Positions 23,852 through 30,760 of a stretch of DNA of 50,030 nt are shown here, piece after piece. Each line of letters starts with the position of its first letter. Position 1 is the first letter of the stretch. Origin of the DNA: a virus; IMG/VR virus record IMGVR_UViG_3300022920_000287, positions 1 through 50,030 of that record. The stretch is one strand, 5' to 3'. The notes under the pieces were generated by a model. That model was not told where the DNA came from and did not search any database. It saw only the letters and a program-made list of their open reading frames with translations. The position numbers and the translations under genes were made by a program.

Positions 23852-24143
23852 CAGAGTTCTCCTCTTTAAGTTTTCGTAGAGCCACTCGGCATCGCATATA
23901 TGTCTCGTGTTCAAGACCCCACGTAGGGTCTACTACAATGCCCTCCAAAGCCTGAATAGCCACTTCTATAGCATCAACAGCAGCAGCAAGAGCAGCCTCC
24001 AGCTCTTCAATGCGAATGGCCTGCTTGTGGATAGCCCACATAGCCCCCGTAGGGTCTTGCTCCACGTCCCTAAATGTATCGTAATGTTCGTCAAAGCTAC
24101 GGCGAATCCCGTCACCGCCGACCTCGGTTAATTCGTCAGTCAT
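23844..24143 (-). CDS. Hypothetical helical protein with the KEENSDG tail
   Basis: 99 residues starting MTDELTEVGGDGIRRSFDEH; the middle is an Ala/Glu-rich helix (EELEAALAAAVDAIEVA). The tail RKLKEENSDG matches the microgene family. It overlaps the frameshifted copy upstream and the next gene downstream by 8 bases each. Confidence 0.6.
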   Translation of the reverse strand: MTDELTEVGGDGIRRSFDEHYDTFRDVEQDPTGAMWAIHKQAIRIEELEAALAAAVDAIEVAIQALEGIVVDPTWGLEHETYMRCRVALRKLKEENSDG

Positions 24144-24245
24144 TCTGTTTCTCCTCTTGTATCTTCTTTAGCTCGTCATAAGCGGCATGAGCAGCATCAG
24201 CGGTATCAGCTGCAGCACGAACATCAGCAGCACAACTTTAGTCAT
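24136..24245 (-). pseudogene. Frameshifted alanine-rich microgene copy
   Basis: The ATG at 24245 opens ATG ACT AAA like its siblings but soon reads VVLLMFVLQ, and the normal family reading (AADVRAAADTADAA, then AYDELKKIQEEKQND and stop) lies in another frame. The 110-base unit is not a multiple of three, so a deletion near the start broke it. A ribosome slipping frames could restore it, but simple decay is likelier. Confidence 0.55.
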
Positions 24246-24402
24246 TAGAGCTCTCCTCTTGTATCCTCTTTAGCTCGGCGTAGTACGCATCCCAAGCAGC
24301 CCAAGCATCAGCAACACGATCAGCCCAATCAGCACCATTAGCAGCATCACAAGCAGCATCAGCAGCATCAGCAGCAGCCATTAGTTCTTCTAGTTTAGTC
24401 AT
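24238..24402 (-). CDS. Alanine-rich microprotein, 54 aa
   Basis: MTKLEELMAAADAADAACDA at the start, AELKRIQEESSND at the end. It overlaps the units on both sides by 8 bases, using the shared AATGACTAA stop/start. Confidence 0.55.
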   Translation of the reverse strand: MTKLEELMAAADAADAACDAANGADWADRVADAWAAWDAYYAELKRIQEESSND

Positions 24403-24586
24403 TAGAGTTCTCCTCTTTTATCTTCTTTAGTTGAGCTCTGTAAGCACCCCAAGCATCAGCACGAGCAGCATCGTAAGTAGCATCAACAGCAGCACGAGCA
24501 TCAGCACGAAGAGCATCGTAAGTAGCAGCATCAGCAGCATGCAAAGCAGCACGAAGAGCATCCCTTAGTTCTTTAAGTTCAGTCAT
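24395..24586 (-). CDS. Alanine-rich microprotein, 63 aa
   Basis: MTELKELRDALRAALHAADA at the start, AQLKKIKEENSND at the end, with Ala-Asp-Ala and Tyr-Asp-Ala repeats between. The longer open frame upstream has no matching family sequence, so the ATG at 24586 is chosen. Confidence 0.55.
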   Translation of the reverse strand: MTELKELRDALRAALHAADAATYDALRADARAAVDATYDAARADAWGAYRAQLKKIKEENSND

Positions 24587-24761
24587 TGGAGTTCTCTTCT
24601 TGTGTTCTCTCCAGTTCAGCTTCGTAAGCAGCCCGAGCAACATCACTAGCATCACAAGCAGCCTCAGCAGCGACACAAGCATCATCAGCAGCCTCAACAG
24701 CATAAGCAGCAGTCTCATACGCAGCTTCATAACCAGCCCATAGCTCTTCAAGTTTAGTCAT
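24579..24761 (-). CDS. Alanine-rich microprotein, 60 aa
   Basis: MTKLEELWAGYEAAYETAAY at the start, AELERTQEENSND at the end. Same family, same 8-base overlaps with its neighbours. Confidence 0.55.
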   Translation of the reverse strand: MTKLEELWAGYEAAYETAAYAVEAADDACVAAEAACDASDVARAAYEAELERTQEENSND

Positions 24762-24882
24762 TAGGGTTCTCCTCTTGTGTCTTCAGTTCAGCGTAGTAAG
24801 CATCCCAAGCAGAAACACAAGCAGCAACATCACCAGCACGAGCATCAGCACGAGTAATCTTAAGTTCTTCAAGTTTAGTCAT
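24754..24882 (-). CDS. Alanine-rich microprotein, 42 aa, shortest intact unit
   Basis: MTKLEELKITRADARAGDVA at the start, AELKTQEENPND at the end. The first unit of the array in transcription order; its ATG overlaps the stop of the 24879-25157 gene as ATGA. Confidence 0.5.
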   Translation of the reverse strand: MTKLEELKITRADARAGDVAACVSAWDAYYAELKTQEENPND

Positions 24883-25157
24883 TTCATATCCTCTTCCATT
24901 GTGCTTTTTAATGTAGCCAATACGTTCTCAAGTTTGATCAACATATCACTATGGACACAAACTAGTTGAACTGGACGGTGTACTCCACTATGTGTAAGTG
25001 CAAACGTATCGTCAAGCAGGCTGAACAACTCCTTGACTGCTACATTATATTGTTCAATGCGGTCGATAGCTTCCAAGAGATCAGAGGTGAGTGGCGTCAT
25101 ATCATATTCACCGTTCGCGGCGTCCAGCAGACGAGAGATCAGCTTTGCGTCACTCAT
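24879..25157 (-). CDS. Hypothetical helical protein, 92 aa
   Basis: The ATG at 25157 (MSDAKLISRLLDAANGEYDM) overlaps the HAD gene end by 8 bases and is preferred to the longer frame. Mainly helical and acidic. No family recognised; directly upstream of the microgene array. Confidence 0.55.
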   Translation of the reverse strand: MSDAKLISRLLDAANGEYDMTPLTSDLLEAIDRIEQYNVAVKELFSLLDDTFALTHSGVHRPVQLVCVHSDMLIKLENVLATLKSTMEEDMK

Positions 25158-25488
25158 ACGATTCGCCTGTACTACGAAAGAAGTTTTCACTCCAAAACGC
25201 TTTGTCATCAATCCAGATATCGTAGTGTTCTTTTTTGCCAACACTTAGTTCATGGTGCTTTGCACCCCAGTTTATTAATTGATCTTTAGTTAAATCATAA
25301 TAATCAATTTTGCTCACACAACCTCGTGCTGTCATATATTTAATAGTATGTCCTGCATCATACAATGCGTTTACTTTTGCAATACGATCCAGCATGGGAA
25401 TATGTTTAGCGTAGTCTTTCTTTCCACCAGTGCCAGGAAGTATTACTTCCTTACAGATAGTGCCGTCAATATCAATAACGTATTTCAT
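25150..25488 (-). CDS. HAD-superfamily phosphatase, capsule-biosynthesis type
   Basis: 112 residues. The nucleophile motif is YVIDIDGTIC (Asp6, Asp8), motif II lies in IKYMTARG, and motif IV is IWIDDKAFW. This short HAD type often sits with sugar nucleotidyltransferases, as here with the adjacent nucleotidyltransferase-cupin gene, and dephosphorylates sugar phosphates. Confidence 0.8.
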   Translation of the reverse strand: MKYVIDIDGTICKEVILPGTGGKKDYAKHIPMLDRIAKVNALYDAGHTIKYMTARGCVSKIDYYDLTKDQLINWGAKHHELSVGKKEHYDIWIDDKAFWSENFFRSTGESYE

Positions 25489-26249
25489 TAGTCTCTCCGT
25501 TCAATATCATCTTCTGTTAATTTTTCACCCATCCAGACCTCAATTACTTTTGCAATCTTACTACCTATGTTGTAAGCTTTATGCCATGTTAGTACTGGAA
25601 TGTCAACGCTTTCGCCTGGTCCATATGTCTTGCTTTCTTTGTCGCCATTGGGAAATTCTAAGTCCATACGAATAGTCCCTTCAATAACATGCCAGTGTTC
25701 ACTACGAATAAAGTGTCGTTGATCACTAAGCGGAGTATTTGTACCAAATGCTAGTTCTTTAACAGCCCAGCCTGGGCCGTTGTGCAATACTGTGTAACTA
25801 CCCCAAGCACGTTGTGTTGTGGGTTGGCTCCATTCTTTGAGTATCCAACTACTACTGTTCTTTTTATCATTGCCGCCAACTCCAAACTCAAACGTTAGAC
25901 GTGAGTCTTGCACTGACATTTCTGGAATATTATCTTTGCCACGATCGCCGCCATTTGCAAATAAAACTGGATGACTTTCCCACTCTGCGAGTGTGTCAAC
26001 AAGTGCAGCACATGCTGTATTGTCGCTGTCATCAAATTCAATAACTTGGTCCACAACTGCCAACTCTTTAATAATTGACATACGTTCTTTCCAAGGCATA
26101 AATGGCTGCCCTTTTTTACGTGTTAGCCAATCATCACTATTAAGTGCGACAACTAAGACGTCTCCCAACGCCTTAGCTGCTTTAAACATTGCAATGTGGC
26201 CACTGTGTACAGGATCAAAACCACCACTAACTACCACTACTTTTTTCAT
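25488..26249 (-). CDS. Nucleotidyltransferase-cupin fusion (RfaE/TagD-like plus cupin)
   Basis: 253 residues. The N-terminal half is a cytidylyltransferase-like domain: GGFDPVHSGHIAMFK with the HxGH site, LVVALNSDDWLTRKKG and MPWKERMSII. The C-terminal half (from about 140) is a cupin with RSEHWHVIEGTIRMDL and GPGESVDIPVLTWHKAYN, like type II mannose-6-phosphate isomerase. Activation and isomerisation of a sugar phosphate are implied. It abuts the HAD phosphatase and overlaps dpdA by one base. Confidence 0.82.
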   Translation of the reverse strand: MKKVVVVSGGFDPVHSGHIAMFKAAKALGDVLVVALNSDDWLTRKKGQPFMPWKERMSIIKELAVVDQVIEFDDSDNTACAALVDTLAEWESHPVLFANGGDRGKDNIPEMSVQDSRLTFEFGVGGNDKKNSSSWILKEWSQPTTQRAWGSYTVLHNGPGWAVKELAFGTNTPLSDQRHFIRSEHWHVIEGTIRMDLEFPNGDKESKTYGPGESVDIPVLTWHKAYNIGSKIAKVIEVWMGEKLTEDDIERRD

Positions 26250-27754
26250 TATGCTTCCATTTCTTGTAGGAATTTCTGTGCTGCTTGTTCTGCTTCTTCA
26301 TCCATATCATCACTTGATGTCTCTGGCTTTGCAACTTCAAACATGCTGTTAAAACTATTAGTTGTTGTTGCTAATGATTTTGCGCCGTTAAAGTTAGCTA
26401 ACATTGGTGCCGCTTCATCTAACATTTGCATTGGAGTTTCGCTCTTAAACAACTGTTCAATAAAGTTAGTCATATAGATAATATTACGTGGTACATATGG
26501 ATCAAACTGTTGTTGTTTTTCTTGCTTAGGGTTAAGCTTCTGCCATGTACGATGATCTGTATCTATGGTAGCTGTCATAATATCAGTCAAAGCATTTGCA
26601 CGTTGCACACTTTCAATATGTTGATACACATTGTGCGACATCAATAGCATATATGTAAAGCTATCCCATGATGTTTTGCCTTCTTTACCAATTTTATTAA
26701 GCATACCTGGTGCATAGTGACATACATCGCCTAGTGTTAAACGTTCACCAATTGGGCTACCCCAAGGGAAAGGTTTGTTACTGCCACTTAGACGTTTGTC
26801 ATCCATTGCTTTTTCCATTACATACATAAAGCGATCGTTCTTGTGAATGTGCTGTGTATATAGTGTACCATTTGCTGTTGCAAGGAATGGACTTGCACAA
26901 TCAAACATTACTTCAATGTCTGGATTAACTGTTTCACGAAGACTACGTTTAATTTGTGTATAAGCCATAGCCCATTCTAAGCGGCTAATGCCTAGATAGT
27001 GTAATACATCACGTTTTCCTTGTTCAAGCTGTTTATCATCACGCATCTTAATAAGAGTACGCAATACAATGTTAATATCACTTTTAGCACTGCCACCAAA
27101 GGCAAAGCCTTCGAGATCGTGGTGCTTCATGTTTTCATACCAATGTTCAGCTTCAGCCCAGTTACGTCCTTGCATAACGTTTAAGTATTTGGTTTGGTAC
27201 TTACGGTTACGCTTAAACCAATTCACATTAAAATCAGTATAATCCAGACATTCATCGAAACTGGAGATTCCAGTCCGAGCAGTAAAGGTTGGATCCGCGG
27301 CAAGTGTAGGAATATCAAGGATCATACTATAGTCGCCTGTATGTTCCAACCAGTTCAAAATCTTGTGTCGTAAAGTGTCGTCATTTTTAAAGTTAGGCCA
27401 ATCGCATTTAATCACACCTTTAATAATCTGGAAGCCTCCACTGTCACAAAGCATAAACGTTTTGTCACGTTCACGTTTTTGTACCATTGCATCTGAGTCA
27501 TCTGCTTTGTCCAGGTTAAGTTGTGCATGTCCTGCTGAATACAAACCCCACTTATAATTATAATAAGCCTTGTCCTTGTTAAGGAAGTTCATACCTTCCA
27601 TGCCATTCTCAAATGCATCAGGCATTCTTTCTGGAGGTACAAAGTTTGGATTGGCTTGTTGCTTTGCGATATAATTATTGTAAAACGTACTAATACTAGG
27701 CAAGAAGATTGCATAGTCCTTGTTACGTTCAGTGAGGTTAACTTTACTATTCAT
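26249..27754 (-). CDS. dpdA: DpdA-type 7-deazaguanine DNA transglycosylase (TGT superfamily)
   Basis: 501 residues. Both catalytic aspartates of tRNA-guanine transglycosylases are visible: LCDSGGFQIIKG (Asp104) and VMFDCASPFLATANGTLYT (Asp285), plus the base-pocket GFAFGGS near 217 and LHYLGIS near 251. The CxCxxC zinc site of tRNA-type enzymes is absent after the second Asp, which together with the phage setting favours DpdA, the enzyme that swaps guanine for a deazaguanine in DNA. A tail of about 60 residues is acidic and Ala/Gln-rich. It has its own promoter. Product base unknown. Confidence 0.8.
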   Translation of the reverse strand: MNSKVNLTERNKDYAIFLPSISTFYNNYIAKQQANPNFVPPERMPDAFENGMEGMNFLNKDKAYYNYKWGLYSAGHAQLNLDKADDSDAMVQKRERDKTFMLCDSGGFQIIKGVIKCDWPNFKNDDTLRHKILNWLEHTGDYSMILDIPTLAADPTFTARTGISSFDECLDYTDFNVNWFKRNRKYQTKYLNVMQGRNWAEAEHWYENMKHHDLEGFAFGGSAKSDINIVLRTLIKMRDDKQLEQGKRDVLHYLGISRLEWAMAYTQIKRSLRETVNPDIEVMFDCASPFLATANGTLYTQHIHKNDRFMYVMEKAMDDKRLSGSNKPFPWGSPIGERLTLGDVCHYAPGMLNKIGKEGKTSWDSFTYMLLMSHNVYQHIESVQRANALTDIMTATIDTDHRTWQKLNPKQEKQQQFDPYVPRNIIYMTNFIEQLFKSETPMQMLDEAAPMLANFNGAKSLATTTNSFNSMFEVAKPETSSDDMDEEAEQAAQKFLQEMEA

Positions 27755-27781
27755 TTAGATTGATCCTTTAATGTTGTACTC

Positions 27782-27810
27782 AGTATATAATCAATTTGAC
27801 AATTTGTCAA
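27782..27810 (-). promoter_or_regulatory. Sigma70-type promoter for the dpdA operon
   Basis: TTGACA (27805-27810), 17-base spacer, TATACT (27782-27787), just downstream of the terminator at 27830-27859. Terminator followed by promoter marks a transcription unit boundary. Confidence 0.8.
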
Positions 27811-27829
27811 GGATTATTTTTAAAACGAA

Positions 27830-27859
27830 TATGCCCCCAACTAGGGGGAAGGGGGCATA
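27830..27859 (-). terminator. Terminator-like hairpin
   Basis: A 9-bp stem (TATGCCCCC with GGGGGCATA) and 12-base loop lies 17 bases after the 27877-28212 stop and is followed on the minus strand by TTCGTTTT. The U-tract is imperfect but the stem is very strong. Confidence 0.65.
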
Positions 27860-27876
27860 CTCTTTATCAAGAAAAA

Positions 27877-28212
27877 TTATTTGATATTTTTAGCAACTGC
27901 TGATCCTACATGGATCTTCAGTTTTTTTGTGGCACGATCACGATGGATCTTGACACCGACATCGAAAGTTACGGCATTATCTTTTACTGTGTAAAAGATG
28001 TTATACTCTCGAATCTTGTGACTACGTTGTAAGTCACCTAGATAACCGACAAACAGACTTCTCACTTTGTCTGTTTCTTTTCGGTTAAACATATAACCAT
28101 CATATGGCTCGATGATCTTCAATAGATCATGCTTGATGTCAGGAATTGAGAAGATTCCTGGGATGGTATATTTCACTTCTGCTGGTGGTGCAGATGTTTG
28201 TACTTCGGACAT
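27877..28212 (-). CDS. Hypothetical phage protein, 111 aa
   Basis: Begins MSEVQTSAPPAEVKYTIPGI, with a disordered start, then a helix (DIKHDLLKIIEPYDGYMF) and an alternating strand region (REYNIFYTVKDNAVTFDVGV, then KLKIHVG). The layout vaguely recalls the C-terminal domain of tail-sheath proteins, but I would not assign it. It is last before the terminator. Confidence 0.55.
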   Translation of the reverse strand: MSEVQTSAPPAEVKYTIPGIFSIPDIKHDLLKIIEPYDGYMFNRKETDKVRSLFVGYLGDLQRSHKIREYNIFYTVKDNAVTFDVGVKIHRDRATKKLKIHVGSAVAKNIK

Positions 28213-28216
28213 TTTA

Positions 28217-28612
28217 TTATTCCTCTACAGGGTTGAATGTCATTGTTGCACCGTTTTCATTATCTTCTGCTACAGTGATAGTGATTGAACGGCCCGGATA
28301 TTTGTCGTTAATTAATGTTGCAAGTTCCTCAGCAATCATTTCACAACTACGATGATTAAGTTCCAGTGTTCCTACTGAATACAGTGATTCTAGCCACCGC
28401 TTGAATTGGATAAATTCAATATCTCGATCGTTATGTTGTACATCAATTGCTACACGAAAATGGAAGATGTGGCGATGTGCGTATCCTAAGAAACTTACGT
28501 CATCACTTCCACCTGTCGCCAAAGCTGGATCATCAATTGCTGCAGGATACAAGTGTACCCCTTCACGTTGAAAGGTTACCCAAATTTGACGCTGTGCTAC
28601 ATTAAGTGCCAT
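28217..28612 (-). CDS. QueD / 6-pyruvoyl-tetrahydropterin-synthase-like protein
   Basis: 131 residues. The fold signature is the YAHRHIFHFRVAI strand (zinc His46 and His48, matching the HGH pair), a LELNHRSCEMIAEEL helix and the ITVAEDNENGATMTF strand with its substrate Glu. His20 (EGVHLYPAA) could be the third zinc ligand. The cysteine expected four residues before the His pair in QueD is absent (Leu42), so activity may differ. QueD turns dihydroneopterin triphosphate into carboxy-tetrahydropterin, between FolE and QueE. Its genomic place near DpdA fits that pathway. Confidence 0.65.
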   Translation of the reverse strand: MALNVAQRQIWVTFQREGVHLYPAAIDDPALATGGSDDVSFLGYAHRHIFHFRVAIDVQHNDRDIEFIQFKRWLESLYSVGTLELNHRSCEMIAEELATLINDKYPGRSITITVAEDNENGATMTFNPVEE

Positions 28613-28800
28613 TAGCTGTTAGTCTCGCCTTCAGATTTAGCACGTTCAAGCTTTAGTAGTTCCCAAAGCTTCCAATCAATTGCTTCAGCATATTTCAAGA
28701 ACTGTGCGATATCTTCTGCAGTGATTGCACTGCCGCCGGCTCCTGCTACTGCTGTAGCATCTGTTGACTCGTCGTCAATAAGTCTAATTTTCTTTGTCAT
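28612..28800 (-). CDS. Hypothetical protein, 62 aa
   Basis: MTKKIRLIDDESTDATAVAG followed by a Gly/Ala linker and a helical C-terminus (FLKYAEAIDWKLWELLKLE). It overlaps the QueD-like start by one base. No family recognised. Confidence 0.55.
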   Translation of the reverse strand: MTKKIRLIDDESTDATAVAGAGGSAITAEDIAQFLKYAEAIDWKLWELLKLERAKSEGETNS

Positions 28801-28818
28801 ATTATGACTCCAATATTG

Positions 28819-29004
28819 TTAAGATTGTTCAAGTTGTTTATTAATAGTAGTGATCTTTTCTTTCAGGTAAAGCTTTTCACGCTTCATTTCAGAAATTTCT
28901 AAGTCACTACGTGAGGACGATGCTGAAGAGATCTTCTCATCTAATTCACGATGTTGACGTGTTAAGTTATTTACATAGTTTTGTAATTTTTTAATACTTG
29001 CCAT
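28819..29004 (-). CDS. DUF465-like coiled-coil protein, 61 aa
   Basis: The ATG at 29004 (MASIKKLQNYVNNLTRQHRE) is well placed after a GGAG site. The pattern HRELDEKI ... EISEMKREKLYLKEKI matches the small DUF465/YdcH coiled-coil family. Role unknown. Confidence 0.6.
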   Translation of the reverse strand: MASIKKLQNYVNNLTRQHRELDEKISSASSSRSDLEISEMKREKLYLKEKITTINKQLEQS

Positions 29005-29029
29005 TAATAGTCTCCTTGTGGGGTTAAGA

Positions 29030-29782
29030 TTAAACAGACTGTGCTGGTAAAATATAATCGTATTTTGCAATACCACTATCAACACTAATCTGCAGGGCGC
29101 CACGTGATGCGGCAATTTGCATTACACATGTTCCTGACATACCCAATTTTAGGATAGCAAGTACTTGTGCTAAAGGCCATGCGAAGCCTTGGTTAATTTC
29201 GCCATTTACATTTTTAGCAAATGTACGTTTACCAGTGTAGCTACCATCAGCTGCACCAACAGTAACGATAAGATCACCGTCTTCTGTTTTAACAGTAAAG
29301 TTTGGCTCAATGCCTCCATAGATACCAGCAATAGCTTGTAACTCAGATACTTTCTGTTTGGTTGGTTCAAAAGTAATATCCCACTCAGCACCTTTAAACT
29401 TTACAGTTTGTAGTGTTTGTTCGATAATCTCTTTTGACATAAAGCGGTACTGGTCTGTATTGCCATCAGCATCTTTAAATTTAAGTGCATCTGGCGCACT
29501 AACACCATTTTTGTCACGCTTAATTACGTTTACTGTGGCATCATCACTAGCATAGTTCGCTAGTCCTGAAATACCACTTAGAAAGCCTAGGTTACCTAGA
29601 CCAAATTCACCTTGGAAGTCTGGTTCCACATTGTGGAGTTTTGCTTTCAAAATAACTGTTCGCTCTGCATCCATAGCATCAAGAACAGTTTCCGTTTCAG
29701 AGCCAGTTACCTTAACTGCCTGAATAAAGCCAAGACCTGCTGTATGTTTAACAATATCTTGTACAACGTCACGAGTACTCAT
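29030..29782 (-). CDS. 45: DNA polymerase sliding clamp, T4 gp45-like
   Basis: 250 residues, near the gp45 length. The overall pattern is two clamp-like domains: FGLGNLGFLSGISGLANYAS early (a conserved gp45 region), WDITFEPTKQKVSELQAIAG in the second half, and FAWPLAQVLAILKLGMSGTC and IAKYDYILPAQ near the end. The clamp holds the replicative polymerase on DNA and in T4 also activates late transcription. No clamp loader is seen in the window. Strong promoter at 29821-29849. Together with RNase H this identifies a T4-like replication system. Confidence 0.8.
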   Translation of the reverse strand: MSTRDVVQDIVKHTAGLGFIQAVKVTGSETETVLDAMDAERTVILKAKLHNVEPDFQGEFGLGNLGFLSGISGLANYASDDATVNVIKRDKNGVSAPDALKFKDADGNTDQYRFMSKEIIEQTLQTVKFKGAEWDITFEPTKQKVSELQAIAGIYGGIEPNFTVKTEDGDLIVTVGAADGSYTGKRTFAKNVNGEINQGFAWPLAQVLAILKLGMSGTCVMQIAASRGALQISVDSGIAKYDYILPAQSV

Positions 29783-29820
29783 TTAAATCTCCTTTAGATT
29801 TTAAGTTTAATTACTTTATC

Positions 29821-29849
29821 AGTATACATTAATATAATGGGGGTGTCAA
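29821..29849 (-). promoter_or_regulatory. Sigma70-type promoter for the sliding clamp
   Basis: TTGACA (29844-29849), 17-base spacer, TATACT (29821-29826) on the minus strand; GGAG ribosome site near the start at 29782. Confidence 0.8.
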
Positions 29850-29854
29850 GCTTT

Positions 29855-30760
29855 TTATTTTCCAACAGGACGAATAAGATGGCTTTCAAGCCTAGGTGGA
29901 AATAGAGTTCCACTAACAGTTGTGTCTGGTTCACAAATAGCTCGCATCCAGGCTAAGTTATAAATTCTAACAGGATAACTTTCAGTGAGTACACGTTCAA
30001 TATTTTTTCTACAATCTTGTACTGCCTTGCTATTCAAAAAGAATATATGGTCATTAAAATGTACATCTTTACTAAGCTTGAAATCTGGAGACTCATATTT
30101 TTTTAGTGTAAGATGATCAAATAATACCCTACCTTTACCCTGGTGTGGGTTATAATTAACTGTTTGCATAATATTACCAGCATAATACTCTTTGATAATT
30201 TTAACAGCATCATATTTTGAGTCTACAGTATGCATACAATCAAAACGTGCTTTAATTACAACATCATAACTTTTGATTGGATCTAAGCTGCGTAAAAATT
30301 TATAGATAGGTTGGTAACTACGATTGTATTCTAGATCATCTGGAAATAATATTTTTGGACCTGGTTCTGAACGAAAACAGTCAAAAGGAATTGCATCTGT
30401 TACTTCTCTTATGCGCTGGTCTTCTGGTCGAGCATCATATGGATTTCTTGATTTGTCGTGTGTCCAGCTTGCTTCTTTACTATTAATTGTTCCATTTGGT
30501 CCTGGTGTGGTGGTTATCCAATTTGGATATGAAGGTTCATCGTCAGTAAATCCAGTAACTATTAAATCAACATTATGAAGTTCCTTGATGCTTTTAATAG
30601 TTTGGTTCCAGTATGCCAATAGCTCTGGACGATTTCCTGTTCTAATTTTTCCTGTGATTGATAATACTACACGAAGTGGTGGCTGAGGAGTTGTTCCATG
30701 CCCCCATTTAACAATGGTTGGGTATTCATTTTCTAGCCAGCTGGCATCCCTGTTATTCAT
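29855..30760 (-). CDS. WavE-like glycan synthesis protein
   Basis: 301 residues. The core YDVVIKARFDCMHTV resembles the YDxxIRxRxD block of WavE/polysaccharide-synthesis glycosyltransferase-like proteins, preceded by RVVLSITGKIR at the N-terminus. It shares this architecture with the 48854-49687 protein (FVRIRPDMLFH). Probably acts on a sugar polymer. It overlaps the dehydrogenase gene by 8 bases. Confidence 0.55.
   Translation of the reverse strand: MNNRDASWLENEYPTIVKWGHGTTPQPPLRVVLSITGKIRTGNRPELLAYWNQTIKSIKELHNVDLIVTGFTDDEPSYPNWITTTPGPNGTINSKEASWTHDKSRNPYDARPEDQRIREVTDAIPFDCFRSEPGPKILFPDDLEYNRSYQPIYKFLRSLDPIKSYDVVIKARFDCMHTVDSKYDAVKIIKEYYAGNIMQTVNYNPHQGKGRVLFDHLTLKKYESPDFKLSKDVHFNDHIFFLNSKAVQDCRKNIERVLTESYPVRIYNLAWMRAICEPDTTVSGTLFPPRLESHLIRPVGK

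Noticed and set aside
23063-24880. CRISPR-like repeats
   Set aside because: The repeats are GCN codon runs in translated alanine-rich genes, with no constant spacer/repeat structure.
27877-28212. Tail sheath protein
   Set aside because: Only a loose strand pattern resembles the sheath C-terminal domain, and the protein is far too short.
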